DNA from: Nostoc sp. LEGE 06077
GTDB lineage: Bacteria; Cyanobacteriota; Cyanobacteriia; Cyanobacteriales; Nostocaceae
Assembly (NCBI RefSeq): GCF_015207705.1
Contig: NZ_JADEWI010000001.1
Span: 274,956 to 338,955 of the forward strand
Length of the DNA stretch: 64,000 bases
Direction: 5' to 3'
The position numbers were made by a program, and so were the translations under genes. How positions within the stretch are numbered: position 1 is the stretch's first letter; each line of letters starts with the position of its first letter. The notes below the pieces were generated by a model that did no database searches, was not told the DNA's origin, and saw nothing but the letters and a program-made list of their open reading frames with translations. Positions 16,333 through 26,185 of the stretch are shown piece by piece.

Positions 16333-19300
16333 ATGCTTGAGCAATCTATGATCGCACTGGAAGGGTACAAAATCTTAAAAGAACTGTATGATAGCCCTCG
16401 TTCTCAGGTGTATCAAGGGTACCGAGAATCCGATCGCCAACCAGTGGTGTTGAAATTATTGCGGGAGGAATATCCTACCCCAGAAGCGATCGCTCGGTTT
16501 AAACTTGAATACGAACTGACACGCCGCTTTCAAGTTCCGGGAATTATCCAAGCCTACAGCGTCGAAAAATATAAAAATTCTCTCGTTCTAGTTTTAGAAG
16601 ATTTTGGTGGACAACCGCTGCGGAGTTTCCTCAATCAACAATCTCTGGGGCTGGAGAATTTTCTGCACATTGCAATTCAAGTTGCAGCGGCTTTAGGTGC
16701 AATTCATCAGCAACAAATTATTCATAAAGATATTAATCCAGCTAATATTCTCCTCAATTCCCAAACACAACAGACAAAGATTATTGATTTTGGCATTGCA
16801 ACACTGTTGTCCAAAGAAAATCCTACTTTACTTAATCTGAATATCTTAGAAGGAACGCTGGCGTACATTTCGCCGGAACAAACAGGGAGGATGAATCGGG
16901 CGATTGATTATCGCAGCGATTTTTATTCTTTGGGGGTGACATTTTATGAACTACTCACACAACAATTACCATTTATTAGTGAAGATCCAGTAGAACTCGT
17001 CCACAGTCACATTGCTAAACAAGTAACTCCTCCCCAGAAAATAAATCCGCAAATTCCTTCAGTTCTGTCTCAAATAGTGATGAAATTACTAGAAAAGACG
17101 GCGGAAGACAGATATCAAAGCGCCTTTGGTTTGCAAGTAGATTTACAGCAATGCCTCGATTTATTCATCACCACAGGGGAAATTACATCTTTTGCATTAG
17201 GAGAGAAAGATAGTTCTGATAGATTTCAAATTCCCCAAAAACTTTACGGACGAGAACAAGAAGTTACAGATTTACTCATAGCTTTTGATCGGGCTAGTCA
17301 TGGACAAAGCGAAGTTATGTTGATTGCGGGTTATTCCGGGATTGGTAAATCAGCTTTAGTGCAGGAAATTTACAAACCAATTACCCAAAAGCGGGGATAT
17401 TTCATCTCCGGTAAGTTTGATCAGTTTCAACGGAATATTCCTTATAGTTCTTTAATTCAAGCCTTCACGGCTTTAATTCGTCAACTTTTAACGGCAACCG
17501 AAACAGAAATAAATATTTGGCGGGAAAAGTTATTAAATGCTTTGGGTGATAATGGCCAGGTCATTATTGACGTAATTTCGGAAGTAGAACTGATTATTGG
17601 GAAGCAACCACCTGTTGTGGAACTACCACCACAAGAAGCGCAAAATCGGTTTAATTTGGTTTTCCAAAACTTTATTACAGTCTTTACCCAAAAAGAACAT
17701 CCTTTAGTGATGTTTTTGGATGATTTGCAATGGGCGGATAGTGCATCTTTGCAATTAATTGAGTTGTTAACTAGTCAGTTAGACAGCCGCTATTTGTTGT
17801 TGATTGGTGCTTATCGAGATCATGAAGTAGATTCCACCCATCCATTGCGGAGTGCGATCGCTTCTTTAGAATCAGCCGGGGTAATCATTCATGAAATCAC
17901 CTTAACACCGTTAGAACTGCCGCAAATTCATGCACTCTTGAGTGATACCTTTAATAGTCATGATTGGGCGAAGTTAACGCCTTTAGCACAACTGTTACAG
18001 CAGAAAACTAACGGCAATCCCTTCTTCATGAATGAATTCCTCAAGTCGCTGTATGCAGAAGGATTACTGCAATTTGATTTTCAGCGGCGTGAATGGGATT
18101 GGCAACTTAGCCAAATTCAGGCGGCGCAAATTACCGATAACGTTGTGGAATTGATGGCGGGTAAAATTCAAAAACTGCCGACAGCTTCTCAGCAAGCCTT
18201 AAAGTTAGCTTCTTGTATTGGTAATCAATTTGATTTAAAAACCTTGGCAATTGTCCAAGAAAAATCTTTGCCAGAAACAGCCGCAGAGTTATGGGAAGCG
18301 GTGGAAATGGGGTTAATTTTCCCTCAAGGTAACGACTATCAATTATTACAAGTGGGCGATCTCGAAGTTGCCGCTAACTTAACAAATTTAGATGTTGTCT
18401 ACAAATTCTTACACGATCGCGTCCAGCAAGCAGCTTATTCACTGATTCCTACCAAAGAAAAACAAGCAGTTCATTTGCAAATTGGACAACTGTTATTACA
18501 AAACGTCACCACCGCAGAACAAGAAGAAAAGATTTTTGATATTGTTAACCAATTAAATTTTGGCTTGGATTTAATCACAGATGCAACACAGCGACAGCAA
18601 TTAGCCCAGTTAAATTTGACAGCGGGAAACAAAGCTAAAGCCTCCGCGGCTTACGAACCTGCGTTGGAATACCTCACAACGGGAATTAACTGTTTAACAG
18701 CAACAAGTTGGCAACAACATTATTCTCTGGCTTTATCTCTGCACGAAGCCGCCGTGGAAGCAGCTTATTTGGCGGCGGCGTTTGAATATATGGACGAATT
18801 AATTGAAGTGGTGTTACGTCACGCCCAAACAACAATTGATCAAGTCCAAGTATATAGCATCAAAATTCAATCTCTCGTCGCCAGAGATGAATTATTAACA
18901 GCTGCAAAATTAGGTTTGCAAGTTCTCAAACTGTTGGGGGTGCCTTTAGCAGCTAACCCTGGACAATTGCAAATTCTTTTGGGACTGTTGAAAACTAAAC
19001 TGGCGTTGACTGGTAGACAGGTGCAAACCTTAGCTGATTTACCCAGACTGGCTAACCCGACTAAATTAGCGGCTATTCGCATCTTAGCGAGTATCGCTTC
19101 ATCAACTTATCTCGCAGCGCCAAACTTGTTTCCTTTAACTGTGTTTAAACAGGTGGAACTCTCAGCCATACATGGTAACGCGCCAGAATCAGCTTTTGCT
19201 TATGCTACTTATGGCTTGATTTTGTGTGGTGTAGTGGGAGATTTAACAGGGGGATATGAGTTTGGTGAGTTAGCGTTAAAACTGATAGAACGTTTTAACG

Positions 19301-21699
19301 CCAAAAATCTACAAGCCAGAGTGCTGTTTGTTGTGAATAGTTTTGTGCGTCACTGGCGCGAACCAATTGCTAATACCTTACCTGCATTGCAAATTGCGTT
19401 TCAAGTTGGCCGAGATACAGGTGATACTGAATATGCCGCTTTTGCTGCGAATGTTGGTACTAGTCACAGTTATTTTTGTGGTCAAGATTTAAAAGAAGTA
19501 GATAAAAGTTTAGCTAATTATCTCGAAGTAATTCAGAAGTTTAAGAAAAAGCCAGTTTTTGATTTAATTCAAATTTATCGTCAGGCGATCGCCAATTTGC
19601 AGGGTAAAAATCCCAATCCCTGTGAGTTAGTTGGGGAGTTTTACAATACAACTACAACGTTACCCCTACATATCGAGACTAATTATCGCACAGCAACTTT
19701 TACTGTGTACACTCATCTTTTAACACTAAATTATTACTTTGAAGACTACAATACAGCTTGCCAAAATGCTGAATTAGCAATACCTTATTTAGATGCTGTA
19801 GTGGCATTATTCATCATTGGTTGGTTCAACTTTTATGATTCTTTAGCGCGGTTAGCCTTAGCATCAACAAAAACTGTAACGGAAAGGCAAATCTTACTCA
19901 AGCAGGTAACAGCAAATCAGAAAAAACTAAAAACTTGGGCGCAATCTGCACCAAGTAACTACGCCCATAAATTAGCATTAGTTGAAGCAGAATGGCATCG
20001 AGTCCACAGCGAAACAGCAGAGGCGATCGCTTGTTATGATCTTGCCATTACTTTAGCCCAAGAAAACAACTATCCTAACGAAGCGGCTTTAGCAAATGAA
20101 TTAGCCGCCAAGTTTTATCTTGCCCAAAATAAACAGAAGGTAGCGCAAGGATATATGCAAGATGCTGCCTATCTTTATTTACAATGGGGCGCAACTGCTA
20201 AAGTTAAATATCTAGAAACTCAATATCCCCAACTGTTAAGCCGCAAGACAGAAAGAATCACCATCCCCCATCTTTCTAGCAAAAACACCAACGCCAACAG
20301 TGTCACAAGTAGCAGCGGTTCCGCCTCACTAGATTTGATGACGGTAATGAAAGCCTCGCAAACTTTATCAGGAGAAATTAAGTTAGATAAATTGCTGGCT
20401 AACTTAATGCAAATTTTAATGGAAAATGCTGGAGCGCAGCGAGGGTTTTTGTTATTAGAAACCAAAGGTAAATTTTTAATTGAAGCCCAAGCCAGCGTTG
20501 AGCAAAATGATATTCAGGTATTGGAATCACTAACAATTGAAGATAGCCAGATTTTATCTGTGGCAATTGTGAATTATGTTATCCGTACCAGAACTAGTGT
20601 AGTGCTTAACGATGCTGCCCGCAAAGGCGAATTTATCCGCGATGCTTACATTCGCCAATTTCAACCGCGATCGCTTTTATGTGCGCCCTTAATTAACCAA
20701 GGCAAACTTACAGGTATTATCTATTTAGAAAATAACTTAACAACAGGCGCATTTACTCCTGATCGTTTAGAGTTACTTAACTTACTTTCCGCGCAGGCGG
20801 CGATTTCTATTGAAAACGCTCGTTTATACACCGACTTAGCCGCCCTCAACCAAGCTTACGAACGCTTTGTTCCCCGTCAATTTCTGCAATTTCTCAATAA
20901 AAAAAGTATTGTTGATGTGCAGTTAGGCGATCAAGTCCAGCGAGAAATGTCAGTATTATTTACCGATATTCGTTCCTTCACTACTTTATCAGAAACTTTA
21001 ACACCCGCCGAAAACTTTCAATTTATCAACTCATATTTGAGTTGTATGGAACCAATCATTATTCAACATAATGGTTTCATTGATAAATATATTGGCGATG
21101 CCATCATGGCTTTATTTGCGGGAAATGCCGATGATGCAGTACAAGCCGGCATTGCCATGTTACAAGCGTTAGTAACTTATAATCAAGAACGGCAAACCCA
21201 AGGTAAAACCCCCATTCAAATTGGCATTGGTATTAACACTGGTTCATTGATTTTAGGCACAGTTGGCGGATTTAATCGCATGGATGGAACAGTAATTAGT
21301 GATGCTGTAAATTTAGCCTCAAGAATAGAAGGCTTAACAAAAACATTCAACACACCATTATTAATTACAGACCAAACATTTCAACGGTTAAAAAATTGCG
21401 ATCGCTCTTATATTCGCATAGTTGGACAGGTAAAAGTCAAAGGTAAAATTACGGCTGTGACTGTTCATGAAGTATTTACCGCCGATGTTGCAGAAGTTTG
21501 CCAAGGTAAATTAGTAACTAAAGAATTGTTTACCGCAGCACTGACACTTTACGAAGCACAACAATTTACCTTAGCCGCCCAACATTTTCAAAATTGCTTA
21601 CAACAAAACCCCTTAGATCAAGTCGCGCAAATTTATCTCAATCTTTGTCAATCAGAATTAAAGCTTTCAACTATTTTGCCAGAAGAGATTAAGTTATAA
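16333..21699 (+). CDS. Multidomain Ser/Thr kinase-STAND ATPase-GAF-adenylate cyclase
   Basis: A giant signalling protein of about 1788 residues. Order: Hanks-type kinase (about 10-275; HKDINPANILL catalytic loop, IDFGIA); AAA_16 STAND ATPase (about 300-560; Walker A AGYSGIGKSAL, Walker B LVMFLDDLQWAD); a helical TPR-like region (about 650-1290); GAF (about 1335-1500); class III nucleotide cyclase (about 1535-1710; FTDIRSF and IGDAIMALF carry the two metal Asp, DKYIGD and ISDAVNLASRIE carry the Lys/Asp pair typical of adenylate specificity and the Asn/Arg pair of catalysis); and a short TPR-like tail. It should link phosphorylation, a ligand and cAMP. The ATG at 16333 is used; ATG 16348 (MIALEGYKIL) fits homologues equally well. 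Confidence 0.92.
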   Translation: MLEQSMIALEGYKILKELYDSPRSQVYQGYRESDRQPVVLKLLREEYPTPEAIARFKLEYELTRRFQVPGIIQAYSVEKYKNSLVLVLEDFGGQPLRSFLNQQSLGLENFLHIAIQVAAALGAIHQQQIIHKDINPANILLNSQTQQTKIIDFGIATLLSKENPTLLNLNILEGTLAYISPEQTGRMNRAIDYRSDFYSLGVTFYELLTQQLPFISEDPVELVHSHIAKQVTPPQKINPQIPSVLSQIVMKLLEKTAEDRYQSAFGLQVDLQQCLDLFITTGEITSFALGEKDSSDRFQIPQKLYGREQEVTDLLIAFDRASHGQSEVMLIAGYSGIGKSALVQEIYKPITQKRGYFISGKFDQFQRNIPYSSLIQAFTALIRQLLTATETEINIWREKLLNALGDNGQVIIDVISEVELIIGKQPPVVELPPQEAQNRFNLVFQNFITVFTQKEHPLVMFLDDLQWADSASLQLIELLTSQLDSRYLLLIGAYRDHEVDSTHPLRSAIASLESAGVIIHEITLTPLELPQIHALLSDTFNSHDWAKLTPLAQLLQQKTNGNPFFMNEFLKSLYAEGLLQFDFQRREWDWQLSQIQAAQITDNVVELMAGKIQKLPTASQQALKLASCIGNQFDLKTLAIVQEKSLPETAAELWEAVEMGLIFPQGNDYQLLQVGDLEVAANLTNLDVVYKFLHDRVQQAAYSLIPTKEKQAVHLQIGQLLLQNVTTAEQEEKIFDIVNQLNFGLDLITDATQRQQLAQLNLTAGNKAKASAAYEPALEYLTTGINCLTATSWQQHYSLALSLHEAAVEAAYLAAAFEYMDELIEVVLRHAQTTIDQVQVYSIKIQSLVARDELLTAAKLGLQVLKLLGVPLAANPGQLQILLGLLKTKLALTGRQVQTLADLPRLANPTKLAAIRILASIASSTYLAAPNLFPLTVFKQVELSAIHGNAPESAFAYATYGLILCGVVGDLTGGYEFGELALKLIERFNAKNLQARVLFVVNSFVRHWREPIANTLPALQIAFQVGRDTGDTEYAAFAANVGTSHSYFCGQDLKEVDKSLANYLEVIQKFKKKPVFDLIQIYRQAIANLQGKNPNPCELVGEFYNTTTTLPLHIETNYRTATFTVYTHLLTLNYYFEDYNTACQNAELAIPYLDAVVALFIIGWFNFYDSLARLALASTKTVTERQILLKQVTANQKKLKTWAQSAPSNYAHKLALVEAEWHRVHSETAEAIACYDLAITLAQENNYPNEAALANELAAKFYLAQNKQKVAQGYMQDAAYLYLQWGATAKVKYLETQYPQLLSRKTERITIPHLSSKNTNANSVTSSSGSASLDLMTVMKASQTLSGEIKLDKLLANLMQILMENAGAQRGFLLLETKGKFLIEAQASVEQNDIQVLESLTIEDSQILSVAIVNYVIRTRTSVVLNDAARKGEFIRDAYIRQFQPRSLLCAPLINQGKLTGIIYLENNLTTGAFTPDRLELLNLLSAQAAISIENARLYTDLAALNQAYERFVPRQFLQFLNKKSIVDVQLGDQVQREMSVLFTDIRSFTTLSETLTPAENFQFINSYLSCMEPIIIQHNGFIDKYIGDAIMALFAGNADDAVQAGIAMLQALVTYNQERQTQGKTPIQIGIGINTGSLILGTVGGFNRMDGTVISDAVNLASRIEGLTKTFNTPLLITDQTFQRLKNCDRSYIRIVGQVKVKGKITAVTVHEVFTADVAEVCQGKLVTKELFTAALTLYEAQQFTLAAQHFQNCLQQNPLDQVAQIYLNLCQSELKLSTILPEEIKL

Positions 21700-21766
21700 A
21701 AATTTGTTTTTTTATATTGTAGTAAAGTTAAAATAATATTCATGACATCTGATAGTCTAGCCAGCC

Positions 21767-22036
21767 ATGAACTCTATCAAAGCACAACTCTTAGCGGCAA
21801 TTGAAACAGCACCTGAATCAATTCTAGAGCAAACACTTGATTATCTTGAATATCTTAAAGCTAGAGAACAGAAATCTCAAAACTCATCTTTAGAAATTTC
21901 GCAAAAAGAGGGAGAACCAATTTTGCGTGGTTCTAAAGCTAAAGATTTGCTAAAGTTTGCTCAAACATGGCAGGGAGACGATTTTGAAGAATGCCTTCAG
22001 CTTGTTTATGACACTCGTTCCCAGACAGAATTTTAA
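21767..22036 (+). CDS. VapB-like antitoxin
   Basis: An 89-residue protein whose N-terminus (IKAQLLAAIETAPESILEQTLDYLEYLK) resembles the DUF2281-type antitoxins of cyanobacteria. The C-terminal half (GSKAKDLLKFAQTWQGDDFEECLQLVYDTR) would wrap the toxin. Its stop codon overlaps the start of the PIN toxin by one base (TAATG), showing translational coupling. The pair likely represses its own promoter. No DNA-binding fold can be proved by eye. Confidence 0.75.
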   Translation: MNSIKAQLLAAIETAPESILEQTLDYLEYLKAREQKSQNSSLEISQKEGEPILRGSKAKDLLKFAQTWQGDDFEECLQLVYDTRSQTEF

Positions 22037-22485
22037 TGTACTTACTCGATACTAACCATTGCAGTCGCATTATCTTTGGTGATTTTAACTTAATTCAACA
22101 ACTACAAGCTCATAGCGAAGCGGGCATTGCTACCAGCGTTGTAGTATGTGGAGAACTTCTTTACATGGCGGCTAAATCTGATCAAAGTATTGCTAATCTT
22201 CAGCAGGTCAGAGGATTTTTAGACACAATTGATATTTATCCGATTAATTTATCAATTTCTGAGGTTTATGGCAATCTTAAAGGCAAGTTGGTAAATGCTT
22301 TTGGGCCTAAAGAAAAAGCCCAACGACGAAATTTTAACTTGCAATCCCTTGGTTTTGGAGATAATGACCTTTGGATTGCAGCTACTACAATTTACTATAA
22401 TCTCACTTTAGTTTCGACAGACAATGATTTTCGCCGGATTCAGCAAGTAGAAATGCTGACTTTAGAATCTTGGCTTTTAAGTTAA
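22036..22485 (+). CDS. VapC-like PIN-domain toxin
   Basis: A 149-residue PIN-domain ribonuclease. The acidic residues that bind the metal are visible: Asp5 in LLDTNHCSR, Glu in VVCGELLYMA, Asp in LGFGDNDLWIAA and Asp in LVSTDNDFRRI. This is the VapC toxin layout, in which single RNAs such as initiator tRNA are cut until the antitoxin binds. The DTNHCSR start places it in the group common in cyanobacteria. A 21-bp repeat array begins about 20 bases downstream. Confidence 0.88.
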   Translation: MYLLDTNHCSRIIFGDFNLIQQLQAHSEAGIATSVVVCGELLYMAAKSDQSIANLQQVRGFLDTIDIYPINLSISEVYGNLKGKLVNAFGPKEKAQRRNFNLQSLGFGDNDLWIAATTIYYNLTLVSTDNDFRRIQQVEMLTLESWLLS

Positions 22486-22505
22486 ATATAATATCATGAT
22501 TATGT

Positions 22506-22652
22506 GAATGTAACGACTCACATAACGAATGTAGAGACTTACATTGTGAATGTAACGACTCACATCATCAATGCGATCGCTTACATTATGAATGCGACTG
22601 CTCACATCATCAATGTAACAATTCACATTCACAATGTAGCAGTTGACAATCA
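22506..22652. repeat. Seven-unit 21-bp tandem repeat with palindromic units
   Basis: Units begin at 22506, 22527, 22548, 22569, 22590, 22611 and 22632, exactly 21 bases apart. The consensus is SAATGTAACGACTCACAT plus three variable bases. Each unit is an imperfect palindrome (ATGTRA-N4-TYACAT). Two helical turns of spacing puts every unit on the same DNA face. The sequence of the units varies, so this is not a recent slippage product and not a CRISPR (no spacers). Confidence 0.9.
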
Positions 22653-22719
22653 AACTGCACGCTTACTCTAAATCTTATCCTAGGCAAAAAAGTAATCTAC
22701 TGATAATTTTACAGTTGCA

Positions 22720-23133
22720 ATGGGTACTTTAAATATGTATCCCTATACGGAAACATCCATGCCTACCCAAGATACTACACGTCGTTTATCTCGTCAGACA
22801 ATTACTCAAGACACCACTTCCTTACACGGTTTGCAAACGATTATTAACTACACAACCACCCGTGCTGATGCCACAGAAGAAACGTTGCAAGTAGCTTATC
22901 AAAAAATGTTAACGCTGCAACAAGTAGAAACTGAAAAACTCGCTTTATACCGTGCGGCGACTGATGCGGCGAGATTAGCCGAGTGGGAATTTCACAATGC
23001 GGTATTAGCCATGAAGGAAGTTGTTAGGGGACAATATGGTTCCGATAGTGATCAAGCGCAAGCTGTAGGATTAAAGAAAAAATCAGACCGTAAGCGTCCC
23101 AGTCGTAAAAAGTCAGTAGCGATCGCTAGTTAA
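22720..23133 (+). CDS. Hypothetical protein, coiled coil with basic tail
   Basis: A 137-residue protein I do not recognise. A Thr/Gln-rich N-terminus is followed by a long helix (about 45-105: EETLQVAYQKMLTLQQVETEKLALYRAATDAARLAEWEFHNAV in part) and a Lys/Arg-rich tail (GLKKKSDRKRPSRKKS) that could bind nucleic acid. ATGs at 22735 and 22759 are possible alternative starts. It lies just after the 21-bp repeat array. Confidence 0.65.
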   Translation: MGTLNMYPYTETSMPTQDTTRRLSRQTITQDTTSLHGLQTIINYTTTRADATEETLQVAYQKMLTLQQVETEKLALYRAATDAARLAEWEFHNAVLAMKEVVRGQYGSDSDQAQAVGLKKKSDRKRPSRKKSVAIAS

Positions 23134-23169
23134 TTAGTGTACTTTCACCAACCTTTGGTTGAAGGAATA

Positions 23170-23230
23170 AGGAACAGTAGGTTTAAATCCTTGTTTAACG
23201 CCTATACTGTTCCCTGTTCCCTGTTCCCTT
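23170..23230. repeat. Inverted repeat and TGTTCCC heptamers
   Basis: GGAACAGTA (from 23171) pairs with TACTGTTCC (to 23213), and three TGTTCCC heptamers follow. It may serve as a terminator before uvrC. Confidence 0.5.
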
Positions 23231-23310
23231 TTATATTCAAATTCCGCAACGCTCAATTTATTTCTTAAAATAGAGATAGGTAAAAGCGTAAGATTACCGA
23301 AAATTTAATT

Positions 23311-25188
23311 GTGACAACATCTGCTCAAATACTACCACTGGTTAAAGATCCAGAGCGTCTGGAAAGCCGACTAGCTGAAATTCCGCCGGAACCAGGAGTT
23401 TATTTTATGCGGGATGGCAGCGATCGCATTATATACATAGGTAAGTCGCGGAAGTTGCGATCGCGTGTCCGTTCCTATTTCCGTGAAGGTTACAATAAAA
23501 GCGAACGCATCGCCACAATGGCGAGACAAGTAACAGAAATTGAATTTATTGTCACTGATACCGAAGCTGAAGCCTTGGCGTTGGAAGCCAACTTAATTAA
23601 GCAGCACCAGCCATACTTTAATGTGCTGCTCAAAGATGATAAAAAATATCCATATCTTTGTATCACTTGGTCAGAAGATTATCCCCGCATCTTCATCACA
23701 CGTAAACGCCAACTAGGTAAAGAAAAAGATAAATTCTACGGGCCATATACAGATACAGGTTTATTAAGAGAAATTCTCCGCATTAGTAAGCGCATCTTTT
23801 CTCTACGACAACGACCACAACCATTATTTAAAGACCGTCCCTGTTTAAATTATGATATGGGGCGTTGTCCTGGTGTCTGTCAACAATTGATTTCCCCAGA
23901 AGAATACCGCAAAACTGTGCAGAAAGTAGCGATGGTGTTCCAAGGTAGAACTCAAGAATTAATTGATATTTTGACCGAACAAATGCAAACAGCCGCCGAG
24001 TCGCTAAACTTTGAATCAGCGGCGCGGATACGTGACCAAATTTCTGGGTTAAAATCTCTGACGGCAGATCAAAAAGTATCTTTACCAGATGATACAGTTT
24101 CGCGGGATGCGATCGCTTTAGCCGCCGATACACAACACGCCTGCATTCAATTATTTCAAATTCGCGCTGGACAATTAGTCGGACGCTTGGCGTTTGTTGC
24201 TGATGCACAAGCTGAACCAGGTGCAATTTTACAACGCGTTTTAGAAGAACATTATCAAACTGCTGATGCGGTGGAAATTCCCGCCGAGATTTTGGTACAG
24301 CATGAGTTACCCGACGCGGAAATTTTGGCGGATGTTTTAACGCAGCGTAAGGGTAGAAAAGTCACAATTTTCACGCCCCAGCGCCAAACTAAGGCAGAAT
24401 TAATTGAGATGGTCGAGCGTAACGCCCAATACGAATTACAAAGAATGCAAAAATTGGGCGATCGCAATAATCAAGCTATGCAAGATTTAGCTGATATTCT
24501 CGACTTACCAGATTTACCCCACCGCATTGAAGGTTACGACATTTCCCATATCCAAGGTTCCAATGCGGTTGCTTCCCAAGTCGTATTTATTGATGGTTTA
24601 CCGGGTAAGCAATACTATCGCCATTACAAAATTAAAAATCCCACCGTCACAATTGGCCATTCCGATGATTTTGCCAGTTTAGCCGAAGTCATTCAACGGC
24701 GATTCCGCAAGTATAGCGAAGATACCCAACTACAACGCGCCGGAAATCCTGACTGGCCTGATTTAATTATGATTGATGGTGGTAAAGGTCAGTTATCCTC
24801 TGTTGTCACCGTGTTGCAAGAGATGAACTTACTAGAAGACTTGCGAGTTGTCAGTTTGGCAAAACAGCGTGAAGAGATTTTTCTACCGGGAGAGTCACAA
24901 CCCTTACCCACCGACGCAGAACAACCAGGAGTCCAATTACTCAGAAGGTTACGAGACGAAGCCCATCGCTTTGCTGTAAGTTTTCATCGTCAACAACGCA
25001 GTGATAAACTAAAGCGATCGCGTTTAGATGAAATCCCCGGCTTAGGACATCATCGCCAAAAGCAACTATTAGGGCATTTTCGCTCAGTTGATTATATCCG
25101 CCAAGCCACACCCGCACAACTCGCCGAAGTTGCGGGAATTGGGACAAGACTAGCGCAGGAAATTTACGATTACTTTCATCCTGCTTGA
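23311..25188 (+). CDS. uvrC: Excinuclease ABC subunit C
   Basis: A 625-residue UvrC, the nuclease that makes both cuts around a lesion in nucleotide-excision repair after UvrA and UvrB load. Domains: GIY-YIG nuclease (about 25-105; [26 protein letters not shown]), a Cys cluster ([13 protein letters not shown], about 178-190), UvrB-binding UVR motif (about 205-240), RNase H-like C-terminal nuclease (about 390-535; [29 protein letters not shown]) and tandem helix-hairpin-helix (about 560-620). Length and motifs are normal. Translation starts at GTG 23311; no ATG fits. The gene appears to stand alone. Confidence 0.97.
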   Translation: MTTSAQILPLVKDPERLESRLAEIPPEPGVYFMRDGSDRIIYIGKSRKLRSRVRSYFREGYNKSERIATMARQVTEIEFIVTDTEAEALALEANLIKQHQPYFNVLLKDDKKYPYLCITWSEDYPRIFITRKRQLGKEKDKFYGPYTDTGLLREILRISKRIFSLRQRPQPLFKDRPCLNYDMGRCPGVCQQLISPEEYRKTVQKVAMVFQGRTQELIDILTEQMQTAAESLNFESAARIRDQISGLKSLTADQKVSLPDDTVSRDAIALAADTQHACIQLFQIRAGQLVGRLAFVADAQAEPGAILQRVLEEHYQTADAVEIPAEILVQHELPDAEILADVLTQRKGRKVTIFTPQRQTKAELIEMVERNAQYELQRMQKLGDRNNQAMQDLADILDLPDLPHRIEGYDISHIQGSNAVASQVVFIDGLPGKQYYRHYKIKNPTVTIGHSDDFASLAEVIQRRFRKYSEDTQLQRAGNPDWPDLIMIDGGKGQLSSVVTVLQEMNLLEDLRVVSLAKQREEIFLPGESQPLPTDAEQPGVQLLRRLRDEAHRFAVSFHRQQRSDKLKRSRLDEIPGLGHHRQKQLLGHFRSVDYIRQATPAQLAEVAGIGTRLAQEIYDYFHPA

Positions 25189-25204
25189 CAAAGCTGAATT
25201 TTTT

Positions 25205-26185
25205 TCATTCATCAATCATTAATCTGCCTAAAATCTCATTCCATTTTTCCTTGTGTATTTTTTGTAGTTCATTATCCGACACTATCAACTGAGAATATCC
25301 CTCAATAAAATCAGTGATGGACTCGATTAACCTTAAATAGTATTTGATTGTCGGGATAATTCCATTTACAATTACTTGACAGCCATGTTCCAATGCAATT
25401 TCTTTAATTAGGTTATTAATTTTATCTGCGTCTGATTGCTTAATATCTTTTGAAGCAAAAATATAATATCTACCAGGATTATATTTAATAATCTTCTCTC
25501 TAGCACGATAGACAATCTGTAAAGTTATTTCTTGACCATGTTTTATTTCTATAGCTTCAACAAGATGGTTATTTTGGTCAAATATTTCAATATCTCCCGC
25601 AGTCTTAGAAGTTCTATCAGAAGCTGTATGACTACCTAATATTCCCAGGGTACATGACTTATATCTGGAGATTTCTTTAATTAAAATTTGATAGATGGCA
25701 TAGAAAGCAATAACAGGTAATTTTGAACCGCCAAAAGTTTCATAGTTATAGTTAAACTGTTCATCTAAAGCCTGGATTATACTTTTTATATTTAGTTTTT
25801 CAGGATTGGTTAATTTAATAATCTCAACCAAGTTATCATCCTTAGCTGATTTGATCAATTTCAGTAGTAATTTCAATATATCTTCTGATTTTTCAGGATA
25901 TTTTTGCACAAAATCAATAACATTCAGAAATGCTATTTTTAAAGACAGAGGAGTTATTTTGCCTTCATATTCTAATGTATAGGGATAAGGTTGTTCTAAA
26001 GAACGAGTTAGCCAACCACTTTCAGCCATTGCTGGTAAGCCTAACTCTGTTAATGTAGGAGTAATGTACTTTGTATCTATACTTCTTCCTGAGAAACCAC
26101 CAATCATTTTGGCTTGGTGGTTTCGAATATCCTGTGCTGGATTTAAAATTTTATGTACTAAGAGAGTAACTAATACAGTATAAGC
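25205..26185 (-). pseudogene. Type II restriction endonuclease, 3' part (gene cut by an IS)
   Basis: This fragment encodes 326 residues of a nuclease. The PD-(D/E)XK core is visible as GDIEIFDQNNHLVEAIEIKHG, with the Asp of GDIE and the E-x-K of EIKHG. Removing the IS (26186-27673) and one copy of the 10-bp target duplication joins this frame exactly to the 44-codon 5' part at 27684-27815, giving a 370-residue protein starting MNHREKLLEI. The intact gene began 2 bases after the stop of the C5 methyltransferase, the layout of a type II RM operon. The fragment alone could only start from internal or IS-provided signals and lacks the first 44 residues, so it is probably inactive. Confidence 0.9.

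Noticed and set aside
22506..22652. CRISPR array
   Set aside because: The units are contiguous at 21 bp with no spacers, the units themselves vary, and no cas gene is near.
22506..22652. Array of NtcA or CRP sites
   Set aside because: The dyads have half-sites separated by 4 bases (ATGTRA-N4-TYACAT), which does not fit GTA-N8-TAC or TGTGA-N6-TCACA spacing.
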